This document shows positions 18,601 through 27,987 of a stretch of DNA of 52,616 nt, piece by piece; the stretch's first letter is position 1; each line of letters begins with the position of its first letter. A program made the position numbers and the translations under genes. The notes beneath the pieces are model-generated. The model ran no database searches and had not been told where the DNA came from. It saw nothing but the letters and a program-made list of their open reading frames with translations. Source of the stretch: an uncultured Porphyromonadaceae bacterium (GTDB taxonomy: Bacteria; Bacteroidota; Bacteroidia; Bacteroidales; Muribaculaceae); the NCBI GenBank assembly GCA_947175645.1, contig CAMWNP010000018.1, forward strand, positions 1 through 52,616, written 5' to 3'.

Positions 18601-20531
18601 ACATCACACGTTTGAAAGACTCAAAATTCAGTTTCAAACATGATGATTACCGAACATTGGATGAATTCTATAAGTTAAAAATACAGCAGATTCATATTGT
18701 GGGTGAGTATGCGAACCTTATGGTGAAAAACTATGAAGCAGCATTACAGTATGTCAAGGATTATTTCGGTATGGATTACCGCAAATTCGTATTGAAGTAT
18801 TTCAAAGGTACGCGATTAAATGACATTAAACGTAACGTCACCCCTCACAAGTATAATCAGTTGTTCGGGCTATTGTCACCACGACAGAAAGAGATTATTT
18901 CTGACAACACCTCTCGTTGTATAGTGGTGGCTGCTGGTCCCGGTAGCGGCAAAACCAGGGTGCTGGTTCATAAACTCGCATCTTTGCTCCTGCTTGAAGA
19001 TGTCAAGCACGAGCAACTGCTGATGCTGACATTCTCTCGCTCCGCAGCCACGGAATTCAAGCAACGACTTATAGGTCTGATAGGTAATGCTGCACACTTC
19101 GTGGAAATTAAGACTTTTCACTCCTACTGTTTTGACCTTCTTGGACGTATTGGTAATTTGGATGAAGCAAAAAATGTTGTGGCATCAGCCGCAAAAATGA
19201 TAAGCGAAGGAGAAGTTGAGCCAAACAAAATAGGAAAGACGGTGATTGTCATTGATGAAGCCCAGGATATGGGAGAAAATGAATATGCCCTTGTCTCTGC
19301 CCTGAAGGACAATAATGAGGAGATGCGAATCATTGCTGTTGGCGACGATGACCAGAACATATTTGAATTTCGCGGTTCTGACTCAAAATTCCTTTTTCAA
19401 CTGTCACGGCAGCCAGGGAGCAGATTGATTGAGATGACTGAGAATTATCGCAGTGCCCGGCACCCGGTTGTTTTTGCCAACGCATTCCTGAAAACTCTTG
19501 AAAAGAGATTAAAGTCTAATCCCGTCATATCCATGAGTGATGAAGATGGCAAGGTGGAGGTGACGCATTATAAAACTGATAATATATGTAAGCCGTTGGT
19601 TGATCATATTTTGCAAAACAGAACCGATAGGACTACGTGCGTACTCACTCAGACTAACAATGAGGCGGCAACGGTTGTGGCTTTACTGCGCAGAAATGGA
19701 GTGAACAGTAAACTCATTCAGTCAATGGATGGCTTCCAGTTCCGCAATTTGATGGAGATACGCTTCTTCACTAAGTATCTCGACAACCGTGTTGACTCAC
19801 CATGCATTTCTGACACTTTATGGGAAGAAGCGATTAAGGAGACTAAACATATTTACAAGCGCAGTTCGGCATTGGGGTACTTTGAACGATGCGTGGCTCA
19901 GTTCAGGAAAATAAACCGCAGTTTATATCTCAATGATTTCAAGGAATTTGTCAATGAATCATCAGTTGAGGATTTTTGTGATTTGACAGGCACGGAGGTG
20001 GTGGTGTCAACAATTCACAAGGCCAAAGGTCGAGAATTTGATGATGTGTATATGCTGATTTCAGATAAATATAAACTGGATGACAAACTAAAACGCCGAT
20101 ATTACGTAGGTCTGACACGAGCCAAGAAGCACCTTTATATCCATACTAACAGTAACTATTTCAATAATTTACCTGCCGACAACTATCACCATGATGCCTC
20201 TGACTATCCTCCACCGGAGGAAATCATGCTGCAGATGTCAATGAAAGATGTTTACTTAGGCTTTTTTAGAGACCGAAAGAAGGATGTGCTTTCCCTCAGG
20301 GGTGGAGACAGGCTGATATACAAGGATGGACTGTTGTTTGTCAACGGTGTCACAAATGCCGTAGGCTGCCTTTCTACAAAGATGAAAGAAGAACTTGCCG
20401 ACTGGCATAACAAAGGATATACAGTAACATCATCATCGGTGCAGTTTATTGTAGCCTGGAAACCAAAAGATGCACCCAGAGAAGAACCTGAAACCGCAAT
20501 ACTCCTGGCCAACCTTGTTCTAAACAGATAG
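15654..20531 (+). CDS. DEDD exonuclease - RecQ-like helicase - UvrD-like helicase fusion
   Basis: The 1625-residue protein joins three enzymes. (1) Residues about 40-155 form a DnaQ-like 3'-5' exonuclease: YVDVEVG (Asp44, Glu46), CGHNIVHHD (Asn88, Asp93) and NNPLNDCKLTREL (Asp144); Asn replaces the usual His of the last motif. (2) C263, C267 and C270 (CSQGCDYC) hint at a metal site. Residues 300-640 form a RecQ-type SF2 helicase: PTGGGKS (316-322), DEAH (419-422), FGMGVDKSDV and QEAGRAGR (607-614). (3) Residues about 1074-1510 form a UvrD/Rep-type SF1A helicase: GPGSGKT (1095-1101), DEAQ (1201-1204), ENYRS, HKAKGREFDDV (from 1455) and YVGLTRAKKHL. Residues 660-1070 look like winged-helix and helical linkers. 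It probably unwinds and trims DNA with the KAP NTPase encoded 13 bases upstream. Confidence 0.9.
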   Translation: MSFWRKIIEGFKSTESETAPTERNDSLVEELSVAPGSVELAYVDVEVGNDRKIHDIGALKEDGSEFHEPDKNGLMKFLDGTGYLCGHNIVHHDVQYLLGKEEKSPWTLVDTLFMSPILFPERPYHRLVKDYKLISDQMNNPLNDCKLTRELLHDEINKWNTLPAEIRLIFATLLKGKPEFEGFLRLVKAEYAVSELTQLIRKHFHGKICSNADIETIIGTCSTELTYALALIDTEHNSITPGWVLHNYPHVEYIVKQLRLTRCSQGCDYCNKQLDTHRNLKLFFGYDEFRTYEGEPLQEKAAEAAVGGKSLLAVFPTGGGKSLTFQLPALMANRAVHGLTVVISPLQSLMKDQVDNLADRGITEAVTINGLLDPITRALSLQRVQDGEASLLYIAPEMLRSKTIQRILQTRNVVRFVIDEAHCFSSWGQDFRVDYLYIGKFIRKLQSLKKSKQPIAVSCFTATAKQKVIQDICDYFRRELHLELELFASGASRSNLRYSVIHVENESEKYSRLRDLISVADCPTIVYVSRTKRTFELAAKLSKDGYRALPFNGKMESEKKIANQEAFMNDNVRIIVATSAFGMGVDKSDVGLVVHYDISDSLENYVQEAGRAGRDPRLNARCFVLYSDDDLDKHFILLNQTKLSLSEIQQVWKAVKDLTRKRNNISCSALEIARQAGWDDSVSDIETRVRTALSALEQNGYIERGDNIPHVYATGISVKNIDEARKRISESVLFESEEIENAVRIIKSLISQKYIAMAQADEAESRVDYLADILGMQRKEVVSVVTRMRQEGILADNREISAYLSDAGDSERKSNTLLERFARLERFILNHIPDESLRISCKQFNENAVNDGITTSREKDIRTLIYFLTVTGYTHKTEDSGHNLELKRQADMEVILRRFEKRLEICRFALPWLYKMTADAVPGTAIQFSIVELLNDINKENHTIFGITDDIRLEDVEEALLYMSKIGALKLEGGFLVLYNAMNITRLKDSKFSFKHDDYRTLDEFYKLKIQQIHIVGEYANLMVKNYEAALQYVKDYFGMDYRKFVLKYFKGTRLNDIKRNVTPHKYNQLFGLLSPRQKEIISDNTSRCIVVAAGPGSGKTRVLVHKLASLLLLEDVKHEQLLMLTFSRSAATEFKQRLIGLIGNAAHFVEIKTFHSYCFDLLGRIGNLDEAKNVVASAAKMISEGEVEPNKIGKTVIVIDEAQDMGENEYALVSALKDNNEEMRIIAVGDDDQNIFEFRGSDSKFLFQLSRQPGSRLIEMTENYRSARHPVVFANAFLKTLEKRLKSNPVISMSDEDGKVEVTHYKTDNICKPLVDHILQNRTDRTTCVLTQTNNEAATVVALLRRNGVNSKLIQSMDGFQFRNLMEIRFFTKYLDNRVDSPCISDTLWEEAIKETKHIYKRSSALGYFERCVAQFRKINRSLYLNDFKEFVNESSVEDFCDLTGTEVVVSTIHKAKGREFDDVYMLISDKYKLDDKLKRRYYVGLTRAKKHLYIHTNSNYFNNLPADNYHHDASDYPPPEEIMLQMSMKDVYLGFFRDRKKDVLSLRGGDRLIYKDGLLFVNGVTNAVGCLSTKMKEELADWHNKGYTVTSSSVQFIVAWKPKDAPREEPETAILLANLVLNR

Positions 20532-20591
20532 TACGGGTTTCTTAAATGGCAATTTTGCCGTAAGGCATAATCTTAAAGTTTCCTTCACAAC

Positions 20592-20618
20592 GCATCTCAT
20601 GGAACGATTTTGAGATGC
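20592..20618 (+). terminator. weak hairpin after the helicase gene
   Basis: GCATCTCA (20592-20599) and TGAGATGC (20611-20618) form an 8-bp stem 60 bases after the helicase stop; the bases after it (CAATCTTCTATT) are a poor U run. A separate 14-base palindrome TTTTCTTAAGAAAA lies at 20684-20697. Neither is a firm signal. Confidence 0.35.
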
Positions 20619-20718
20619 CAATCTTCTATTAATATTTATTGTAAACTGCCTCTTAGTTGGCACAATATTACAAAAGCGTCACATTTTCTTAAGAAAAGGT
20701 TATAATTTAAATTATTTT

Positions 20719-20749
20719 TTGGCTGACAAATTAAAAATAATTAACTTTG
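20719..20749 (+). promoter_or_regulatory. Bacteroidetes-type promoter of the secreted-protein cluster
   Basis: TTGG (20719-20722), 19 bases, then TAACTTTG (20742-20749). The box overlaps the TTG at 20747 that would otherwise open the long reading frame, which rules out that start and supports the ATG at 20777. Confidence 0.75.
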
Positions 20750-20776
20750 CCGAAATATTTTTACAGTATACTGAAA

Positions 20777-22957
20777 ATGAAGAACATCTACCAATCAATT
20801 ATCACTATGGTGCTGGCGGCCGGAAGCGTCTTTTCTGCAGCCGCGGTAACAGGCCATACTGATTTCGATCTATCAAAATTCCGTTATAAAACTGACTCCA
20901 GATCAGTTTTCAGTAACAAAAAAGCGCAGAGAACCTTTGCCATCAATAATATGATCGAGCAAAAGTCCGCTCTGTCAAAAGCAACGGAAGCGGAGCAGCC
21001 CGCTCCTTTCATATCGTTTCCCGCTTCAGACCAGACCGGAAATATCGACGCCCCTAACGGTGAACTCTGGTACTACACCGGAAACTTCGAATATCTCGAG
21101 ATTCCACCCCACGACAATGTGATGTTCACGGACCGGATTCTTCAGAACTACACATTTAAAATATATAACTCAAAGATGGAACTGATCGGCACTATCAAGG
21201 ATAAGATGGATTATGCCGATAATGAAGTCAGGGTACCTAGTTGTGAAATTACCCCTGTAGCAACCAGAAACTTCTTCAATACTGATGACAAAATTGAGAT
21301 AATTATTTCTCTGGCGGTAAACAGAGATGGTGGAGGTAATAATTATCGTTCTGTAGTTTACGCTCTCAACGGAGAAAAAGATGCTGATGGTGACGATGTT
21401 CCCGTAATGATCATGGATGATCTTGTTGGTGACGTAATCGAAGGCCCTGCAACAGGCGACAGCGACAATTTCTACATCACATTCATGTCAGACGTCTATG
21501 AAGATGTGGCAGAGGATGCACCCTTCTGGGATTATCTAATGGCCCAGAAAGCAGCCGTCACTATTTATGGCAAAGCATTGGACGACAAGGGGCCACGAGT
21601 AATCTACGAAACGGTAATCCCCTTGATGCAGTTCCCCGGAAATCAGGAAGACATCGGTCCGATGATCTCCATGCGTCGTGGCGATGATGTCATCTATTCA
21701 ATCTCATATTATAAACTCCCGTTCTACAACAGGTATGATAATCCAATGAGCGATGACATGACTCAGCGTGAAGGAAACAGTCTGATCATCGACCTTTATA
21801 AAGCATCGGAGTCAGGGCTTACAAAATTCTCCACCACGGAAATCCCGGTTGTCCTGGATCCCATGCCCAATTCTGACGGCGACCCCACATGTCTGTTCTC
21901 ATATTTCAGCGTAGGAAACCTGCTCTACTCTGGTGACTTTCTATATGATGCTCCCGGAGCCTCCGCAAACGCGCCTGACTTTATCATCACCCGTGGAAAC
22001 TACCAGGTTTCAACCGATGGTATCATTGACTCATACTTTACTTACAAAAACGACGGGTCACTGAAGAACACACTGTTCAAATATGCCGACGGAACTATTT
22101 CATTAGGAAATCTGAAAGGTTACGAGCCTCAGCAAATGTTTGTTTCAGCAGATGCATACGGTTATCTCTATAATTTCGTAGATCTATATTCCGGGAAAAA
22201 AGCAGTAACGATAGAAGCTGATTACTATTATGATGATGATTCCGATCCTGAACTTCTGACAGCCAATGTTGCCAGATATACTGATGGTGACAACTACAAA
22301 TATGTATTTGAACTTCGCTATCCTCTCGTAGATGACGATGAAAACGACATCCTGAGGTTCATGCATATCACCGCCGACGGAAAATTTGACCATACTGATA
22401 ATGTAAATATGGGCAAAGGGGTTGCTTACGCACAGAGTTTTCTGTCAACGGAAGCCGTGGCGCCACACGCTTATTCGATTTCTGACACCCCCACCTACAT
22501 GTTTCTTGTCAAAAGGGGCGTTGAATCTTCAGATGTCATGGAAGAAGAACTCATGATAGCAGAGGCTCAGTCCGAGGAGAACCCTGAAGGTAAGACCCTT
22601 CTGCAACTCGGACCGAACGAAAACGGCACACTCGCGTCCATCTACCCGGAATTCGCCACAGAAGACAACTCCGGACGCCTTTTCATTTACTACGGCAACA
22701 CTGTCACCTCAAAATATGTCCTCGACATCTACGAACTTCCCATCAACGCCGAAGATGGGGTTGACACCATTGAAGATGATGAAGCAGGAATCAGCATGAA
22801 GAACGGAGTGGTGAAATCCAACGGTAAAATTCATGTGTTCACCCTCGACGGACGTCATGCAGCCACTGCCGACGGGCATTTCAATACCGGATCTCTGCAA
22901 CCGGGAATGTATATTATCGCAACTTGTGGAAAAGCATTCAAGGTATTAGTAAAATAA
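20777..22957 (+). CDS. secreted protein of unknown function with T9SS-type C-terminal tail
   Basis: With the ATG at 20777 (MKNIYQSIITMVLAAGSVFS) the product is 726 residues and opens with a signal peptide ending near AAAVTG. The middle is an acidic, beta-rich domain I do not recognise, with many Asp/Asn/Tyr-rich turns and a WYYTGNFEYLEIPP stretch near residue 100. The last ~60 residues (IHVFTLDGRHAA, then LQPGMYIIATCGKAFKVLVK) have the pattern of a T9SS type A sorting domain: a strand-G-R unit, then G-x-Y-I-I and a Lys-rich end. It is probably secreted or anchored on the cell surface. The next gene starts 30 bases on and is likely co-transcribed. Confidence 0.8.
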   Translation: MKNIYQSIITMVLAAGSVFSAAAVTGHTDFDLSKFRYKTDSRSVFSNKKAQRTFAINNMIEQKSALSKATEAEQPAPFISFPASDQTGNIDAPNGELWYYTGNFEYLEIPPHDNVMFTDRILQNYTFKIYNSKMELIGTIKDKMDYADNEVRVPSCEITPVATRNFFNTDDKIEIIISLAVNRDGGGNNYRSVVYALNGEKDADGDDVPVMIMDDLVGDVIEGPATGDSDNFYITFMSDVYEDVAEDAPFWDYLMAQKAAVTIYGKALDDKGPRVIYETVIPLMQFPGNQEDIGPMISMRRGDDVIYSISYYKLPFYNRYDNPMSDDMTQREGNSLIIDLYKASESGLTKFSTTEIPVVLDPMPNSDGDPTCLFSYFSVGNLLYSGDFLYDAPGASANAPDFIITRGNYQVSTDGIIDSYFTYKNDGSLKNTLFKYADGTISLGNLKGYEPQQMFVSADAYGYLYNFVDLYSGKKAVTIEADYYYDDDSDPELLTANVARYTDGDNYKYVFELRYPLVDDDENDILRFMHITADGKFDHTDNVNMGKGVAYAQSFLSTEAVAPHAYSISDTPTYMFLVKRGVESSDVMEEELMIAEAQSEENPEGKTLLQLGPNENGTLASIYPEFATEDNSGRLFIYYGNTVTSKYVLDIYELPINAEDGVDTIEDDEAGISMKNGVVKSNGKIHVFTLDGRHAATADGHFNTGSLQPGMYIIATCGKAFKVLVK

Positions 22958-22987
22958 GCCAATCAATTTCACTAAATATAAAAAACA

Positions 22988-25900
22988 ATGAAAAAAATCT
23001 ACGCTTTTTGTCTTTTACTGACAATGTTGCTCTTCACAAGCAACAAGGCGTCCGCTCTTTCTACTACGATCGAGTGGGACATTCCCGGGTCAGTAATGCT
23101 CAAGACTGGCAGCACATCAGAACCTTTCGTGGATCTGTCATCTGACCAGACTTCCTACACTTTCAATACAACGGAAACCTATGGCTCCATTTATATCTAT
23201 GCAGCCGATGGCTACACCCTTATTGACGCAGAGACCACCGACGGTGCCTCAAAATACATACCAAGCACATGGGCAAACCCGCATTTCATCAATATATATG
23301 CGAGTTTAGGAAATGGCATGGATGGAAAAACCGTTAAAGTAAACTGCATCAAAACCGAACGGAATGACTCTTTCAACATCAACGTCATCAACGGTCTTGA
23401 CTATCTTAAAGCCTCTTTCGCTTCCGGTTATGAACTGTCACTTAAGGAAGGTGAGAACGCCTACATGTTCAATCCTCTCATCGACGGGAATCTTACAATC
23501 AATCTTGTTGGTATCAACAATGCTTACAGTGTGACCCTTGATGGTGAACCGGTAGAGAAATATCCTTATGGCGCACGCTACGACGATATTAAGATTGCAA
23601 ATGGAAGTAACCTTGCTATACAAGTGTTCGAGAGTGAAGCAGACATCCCCAAAGATTGCAGTTTCACCATTGAATATGGCGAGGGTATGAACGGATGTAT
23701 AACCAACATCTATAACCGGACAACCGGAAATTTCTCATATCCGAAAGATTTTGTCAACAACACCACCGTATTCAAAGGTGGCTCAACGATCAAAATCAAC
23801 ATTAATGTCGATGACTACACTGTCACAGCAGTTTATCTCAACGATGAAGACATCACTGACAAATATATCTATTCCAACAGCAGTTTCGGCAAGAGCGGCT
23901 ACATTGAAATAGATGTCCCTAATGATTCTCAGGCAACTCTGAAAATTGAGGGAACTGCAGTTAAATATGACGATATTGAATTCACCGGATATATCTCTGG
24001 TGCCGAAGGCGTTGAATTCAGTTACACCTACAGCGGTGATGCCATAACACTTCCTGCAGGTGAATCCTTCAGCGGTGAATACACCATAGGTGCCTTTACC
24101 CTCAACTCAGAGAATGCTGAAAAGTTCATCATCCCCGTATCTGAAAAAATCGGCAAGATATTCTTCCGTCCCAAACAGGGCTACTACATCGCCGAACTCT
24201 ACACTCAGTTAGGCAACGCTGCTGCAGAACAGCACAGCGGAACTTCTTCAATCTTCCCCAATTCTGACGGAACAACCTTCTATATGGTTGTAAAAGAACT
24301 TCCCGCAACATATTCTTTCAACGTAACCACTACAGGTTCTACCTACAACGGCCGACTCATCCTGAATCCTCAGGTTTCAAACTGGGGTAACCCCGATGGT
24401 TCGGTAACCCGACTCACTGAAGGTGAGAAAACATTCTCATTCATACCTGTTTATCAAACACCTCTGACTGTATCCGTTCAGGGTAGTGACAACATCAGTC
24501 CTGCCGTTTACCTTGACGGGGCACCTCTTACAAGTTTCTTAAATTCTGAAAGCGGTGCTACAGAATTCTCTTTCGAACCTTATTACCCGACAGAAGGCTC
24601 ACTGGTTGCAGAAGGTGTGAAATCTGATGTCAAGGTTTACCTCTCAACCGCCCGTCCAACAATGTCAGGTGCCTCACTCGTTGTTGAAGATGGTCTCGAA
24701 GCCGGATTCTTCTACAGCGCTGCCCGTCACAACGCTAATCCTGACGGCCAGACACTTATCTCCGGCACTCAGATGATTGTCAAACCGGCAAGTGCTAACG
24801 TGCAGGTCAAATACAAGGATGAAACAGTATCTCTCGATGAAAACGGCGAATTCGTATTCACCGTAACCGGCAACGCACGCAACAACATTGTTACGGTTTC
24901 TGCCGCAAGCGAACCCGTGAAATATGCCGACATGCTCGTCAACCCTGAAGATGGAGCCACAGTCAAATCACTGTCTGCCATCAAGGTAACCCTTCCGGTA
25001 ATTGACCCCAACTATGAGTCAATGCTTGACTACAACGAAGAAGTTCTTCCTCAGGTGGTTGTCAAGAAAGGTGAGGAAGTAGTTGCTACATTCGGTGAAC
25101 TCGGCGATCCTGCTGAAGATGCGGAAGGCAACATGATAGTATCCATAATATTGTCAGCCCCCGTTACCGAAGCCGGCGAATACACCATTGACATTCCTGA
25201 AAAAGCATTCGTTCAGAAAGCATGGAGCGAAGCAGATGATGCTATGATGCCCGTCAGCGGCGGCTTCGTAACCCCTGCTTTCAATGGTAAAGTGACCGTT
25301 GATCCCACAATGATTTCTATCTGCGATGACTATACTCTTGATCCCGTTTCAGGTTCAAAAGTCGAGAGCATCGAAGAAGTGAAGATCTCATTCAACAAAA
25401 TTTCTTCAGAAGAATATTTCAGCGGTTGGGAATTCCAGAACGCAACATTCACCAACGGCGAACAGACCGTTCAGGCCATCGTTAATTACGACTGGACCGG
25501 AGAATCTGAAAATCGCGTCATGAAAGTGACTCCTGTTGATGAAGAGGAAGAGCCTGCGGCTATCACAGCAGCCGGAACATGGACCATGACCATCGCAGCC
25601 GGAACATTCACCTACCAGGGCGAATCAAACGGTGAAATCACCGCCGAGTACACCATCGAGGCTCCCGTTGAGGACAAAGTTGCCGACATGATTGTATCTC
25701 CCGCCGACGGTGCAACCGTAAAATCACTCTCTGTCATCAAAATCACTCTCCCCGTAGTTGATCCCAACTTTGAAACCATGCTTGATGTTAACGAAGAGGT
25801 TCTTCCTCAGTTGGCAGTCAAGAAAGGTGAGGAAGTAGTCGCAACATTCGGTGAACTCGGCGATCCTTCTGCCGATGACGAAGGCAACACCATCGTTCCC

Positions 25901-27871
25901 ATCTATCTCTCTGAAGCAATCACCGAAGCTGGTGAATACACCATTGACATCCCTGCAAAAGCCTTTGTTGAAAAAGGATGGAGCGAGGCTGACGATGCAA
26001 TGATGCCCGTTGCAGGTGGTTATGTGACTCCCGCTTATGCAGGAACCGTTACAGTTGACCCCTCTATGATCTCTATCTGCGACGACTACTCCCTCGATCC
26101 CGTTGCCGGCTCTGAAGTTGAATCTATCGAAGTTGTGAAGGTTACTTTCAACAAAATATCATCAGAAGAATACTTCAACGGATGGGAATTCCAGAACGCT
26201 ACATTCACTAACGGCGACCAGACCTTCCAGGCTATCGTCAACTACGACTGGATGAGCGAGAGCGAAAACCGCATCATGACAGTAACTCCTGTTGATGAAG
26301 CGGAAGAACCTGTTGCTATTACCGCTGCCGGCAAGTGGACAATGACCATCGCCGCAGGCACATTCAACTATCAGGGTGAATCAAACGGCGAGATCTCAGC
26401 CGAGTACACCGTCGTGGCAAACACTCCCGCCTACACCATCACTCCCGAGCCCGGAACCACAGTTGACAATCTGGCTGAAATCAAGATCGAGTTCACTGAT
26501 GCAACCGAAATTGAATACAATGAAATTCCCGTCACCCTCAAAGGTTCGGAATACAATGCATCAACAACTGATGTTCTTGGCGTAGGCAACAGCCGTACCG
26601 CTTATTTCCGCAACCCCACTGTCGACGGAGAATACACCGTAACCTTCCCCGCCGGCGCATTCACCATTGACGGCAAGGAAAGCGAAGAAGTGACCGCAAC
26701 CTACACATTCAAGAGTTCTTACGTTCTCACTCCCGAGTCAGGAAGCACCCTTGAAAAATTCGAAGTTGCCATCGCATTCCCCAATGCAACTGAAGTGGCA
26801 CTTGTTGGTGACCTCTCATCAATCCTTCTCACTAACAACCACTCTTATGCATCACCGACCATGAACTGTGTGAAAGATGAAAATGCTTCAGTTCCCACAT
26901 TCATCCTCACCATCCCCGAAAGCGCTCAGCAACCCCCGGTTGGCTCTTACAACCTCATTATCGAAGAGGGCGTATTCCAGATCGACGGTAAACCCAGCGT
27001 TGCAATCTACGCTGACTACAATATCGATCATGAAGTAAGCACCGAGTACACCCTCACTCCTGAAAATGGTGTGATCGTTTACGAAGACTGGGGTTATACT
27101 TTCGCATTCATCTTTGATGAGGCCGCTACCCTTTCACGTCCTGACGCTTCAAAAATCGAACTTACATTTGACGGAGAAACCATCCCCGCTGCCTCTTATG
27201 AGACAGGAGTTGAAATGAACATGCTGATGTTCATGGTGTTCGACTCCAACTATTGCAAGGATGGCGTTATCAAAGCCAACATCGCTGAAGGTGCGTTCAA
27301 GATCGGTAAAACCAACTGCCCCGCAATCCAGGCAGAATGGACCCTGACAGCGCCCAAGTCATTTGAAGCAAGCGTAACTCCCGCAGAAAATGACTCCGAT
27401 AATAAGATTGCTTCTATTGAAACCGTAATCCTTCAGTTCCCCGAAGCAACCTCAGGTGAAGTCTACAATGAATATGGCGCATCACTCCGCTCAAATGACT
27501 ACTCTTACTTTGAAACAGGAGTGATTAAGAAAGAGGAAACTGCCGATCTGCTCGCCGAGGGTGAAGCCAAAGGTGTTACATTCTCTATCACATTCAAGAA
27601 AACCACCGATGCCGGAACATATAATCTTAATGTTAGAGAAGGCACATTCGTTCTTGACGGTGTTCACAACTCTCCTGAACTTAACGCAACTTACTATGTT
27701 GACCCCGTAGGTTCAGGTATTGAGGGTATTTTCGCTGATGAAAACGGCAATGTGACAGTTTACAGCATTGACGGTCGAATCATCATTGACAATGCTCCCG
27801 CAGCAGAAATCAAAACCCTCAAGAAAGGTGTGATCTACATCATCAACGGCAAGAAAGTGGTTCTGAAATAA
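22988..27871 (+). CDS. giant secreted beta-rich repeat protein with T9SS-type tail
   Basis: The 1627-residue product begins with a signal peptide (IYAFCLLLTMLLFTSNKASA). Two successive 252-residue modules, from about residues 647 and 899, are near copies; each opens with a D/P-DGATVKSL...IK(V/I)TLP strand, carries EEVLPQ(V/L)(V/A)VKKGEEVVATFGELGDP and ends before a conserved EFQNATFTNG...YQGESNGEI part. Shorter related modules (TPEPGTTVDNL, TPESGSTLEKF, TPENGVIVYED) follow, so the protein is a string of Ig-like or bacterial adhesin-like domains. The tail (VTVYSIDGRIII, then LKKGVIYIINGKKVVLK) fits T9SS sorting. It is probably a surface or adhesion protein. No enzymatic motif is visible. Confidence 0.78.
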   Translation: MKKIYAFCLLLTMLLFTSNKASALSTTIEWDIPGSVMLKTGSTSEPFVDLSSDQTSYTFNTTETYGSIYIYAADGYTLIDAETTDGASKYIPSTWANPHFINIYASLGNGMDGKTVKVNCIKTERNDSFNINVINGLDYLKASFASGYELSLKEGENAYMFNPLIDGNLTINLVGINNAYSVTLDGEPVEKYPYGARYDDIKIANGSNLAIQVFESEADIPKDCSFTIEYGEGMNGCITNIYNRTTGNFSYPKDFVNNTTVFKGGSTIKININVDDYTVTAVYLNDEDITDKYIYSNSSFGKSGYIEIDVPNDSQATLKIEGTAVKYDDIEFTGYISGAEGVEFSYTYSGDAITLPAGESFSGEYTIGAFTLNSENAEKFIIPVSEKIGKIFFRPKQGYYIAELYTQLGNAAAEQHSGTSSIFPNSDGTTFYMVVKELPATYSFNVTTTGSTYNGRLILNPQVSNWGNPDGSVTRLTEGEKTFSFIPVYQTPLTVSVQGSDNISPAVYLDGAPLTSFLNSESGATEFSFEPYYPTEGSLVAEGVKSDVKVYLSTARPTMSGASLVVEDGLEAGFFYSAARHNANPDGQTLISGTQMIVKPASANVQVKYKDETVSLDENGEFVFTVTGNARNNIVTVSAASEPVKYADMLVNPEDGATVKSLSAIKVTLPVIDPNYESMLDYNEEVLPQVVVKKGEEVVATFGELGDPAEDAEGNMIVSIILSAPVTEAGEYTIDIPEKAFVQKAWSEADDAMMPVSGGFVTPAFNGKVTVDPTMISICDDYTLDPVSGSKVESIEEVKISFNKISSEEYFSGWEFQNATFTNGEQTVQAIVNYDWTGESENRVMKVTPVDEEEEPAAITAAGTWTMTIAAGTFTYQGESNGEITAEYTIEAPVEDKVADMIVSPADGATVKSLSVIKITLPVVDPNFETMLDVNEEVLPQLAVKKGEEVVATFGELGDPSADDEGNTIVPIYLSEAITEAGEYTIDIPAKAFVEKGWSEADDAMMPVAGGYVTPAYAGTVTVDPSMISICDDYSLDPVAGSEVESIEVVKVTFNKISSEEYFNGWEFQNATFTNGDQTFQAIVNYDWMSESENRIMTVTPVDEAEEPVAITAAGKWTMTIAAGTFNYQGESNGEISAEYTVVANTPAYTITPEPGTTVDNLAEIKIEFTDATEIEYNEIPVTLKGSEYNASTTDVLGVGNSRTAYFRNPTVDGEYTVTFPAGAFTIDGKESEEVTATYTFKSSYVLTPESGSTLEKFEVAIAFPNATEVALVGDLSSILLTNNHSYASPTMNCVKDENASVPTFILTIPESAQQPPVGSYNLIIEEGVFQIDGKPSVAIYADYNIDHEVSTEYTLTPENGVIVYEDWGYTFAFIFDEAATLSRPDASKIELTFDGETIPAASYETGVEMNMLMFMVFDSNYCKDGVIKANIAEGAFKIGKTNCPAIQAEWTLTAPKSFEASVTPAENDSDNKIASIETVILQFPEATSGEVYNEYGASLRSNDYSYFETGVIKKEETADLLAEGEAKGVTFSITFKKTTDAGTYNLNVREGTFVLDGVHNSPELNATYYVDPVGSGIEGIFADENGNVTVYSIDGRIIIDNAPAAEIKTLKKGVIYIINGKKVVLK
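24926..26425 (+). repeat. tandem 756-bp duplication inside the giant secreted gene
   Basis: Unit 1 runs from 24926 to 25681 and unit 2 from 25682 to about 26425; both open with GCCGACATG and stay in register, codon by codon, for about 250 residues. Long shared stretches (for example the block encoding KKGEEVVATFGELGDP) differ mainly at third positions, so the copy is not very recent. The copies could recombine and change the number of modules. Confidence 0.85.
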
Positions 27872-27910
27872 TCTCAGAATGACATTCTGCCCCATCTGAT
27901 AGACTGACAA

Positions 27911-27947
27911 GGAGGCTGTGTCAAGGGTTCTTTCCGGCACAGTCTCC
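27911..27947 (+). terminator. hairpin between the giant protein and the C10 protease genes
   Basis: GGAGGCTGTG (27911-27920) and CACAGTCTCC (27938-27947) form a 10-bp stem with one wobble pair. The sequence after it (TGCAGTTTGTCC) has only a short T stretch, so it may be a leaky terminator that lowers expression of the protease gene. Confidence 0.5.
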
Positions 27948-27987
27948 TGCAGTTTGTCCGATGACTTACAAAAAACCTTAAAAAACT

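Noticed and set aside
23438-27940. Antisense open frames within the secreted genes
   Set aside because: They mirror codon bias of real genes on the plus strand and have no start context or family match.
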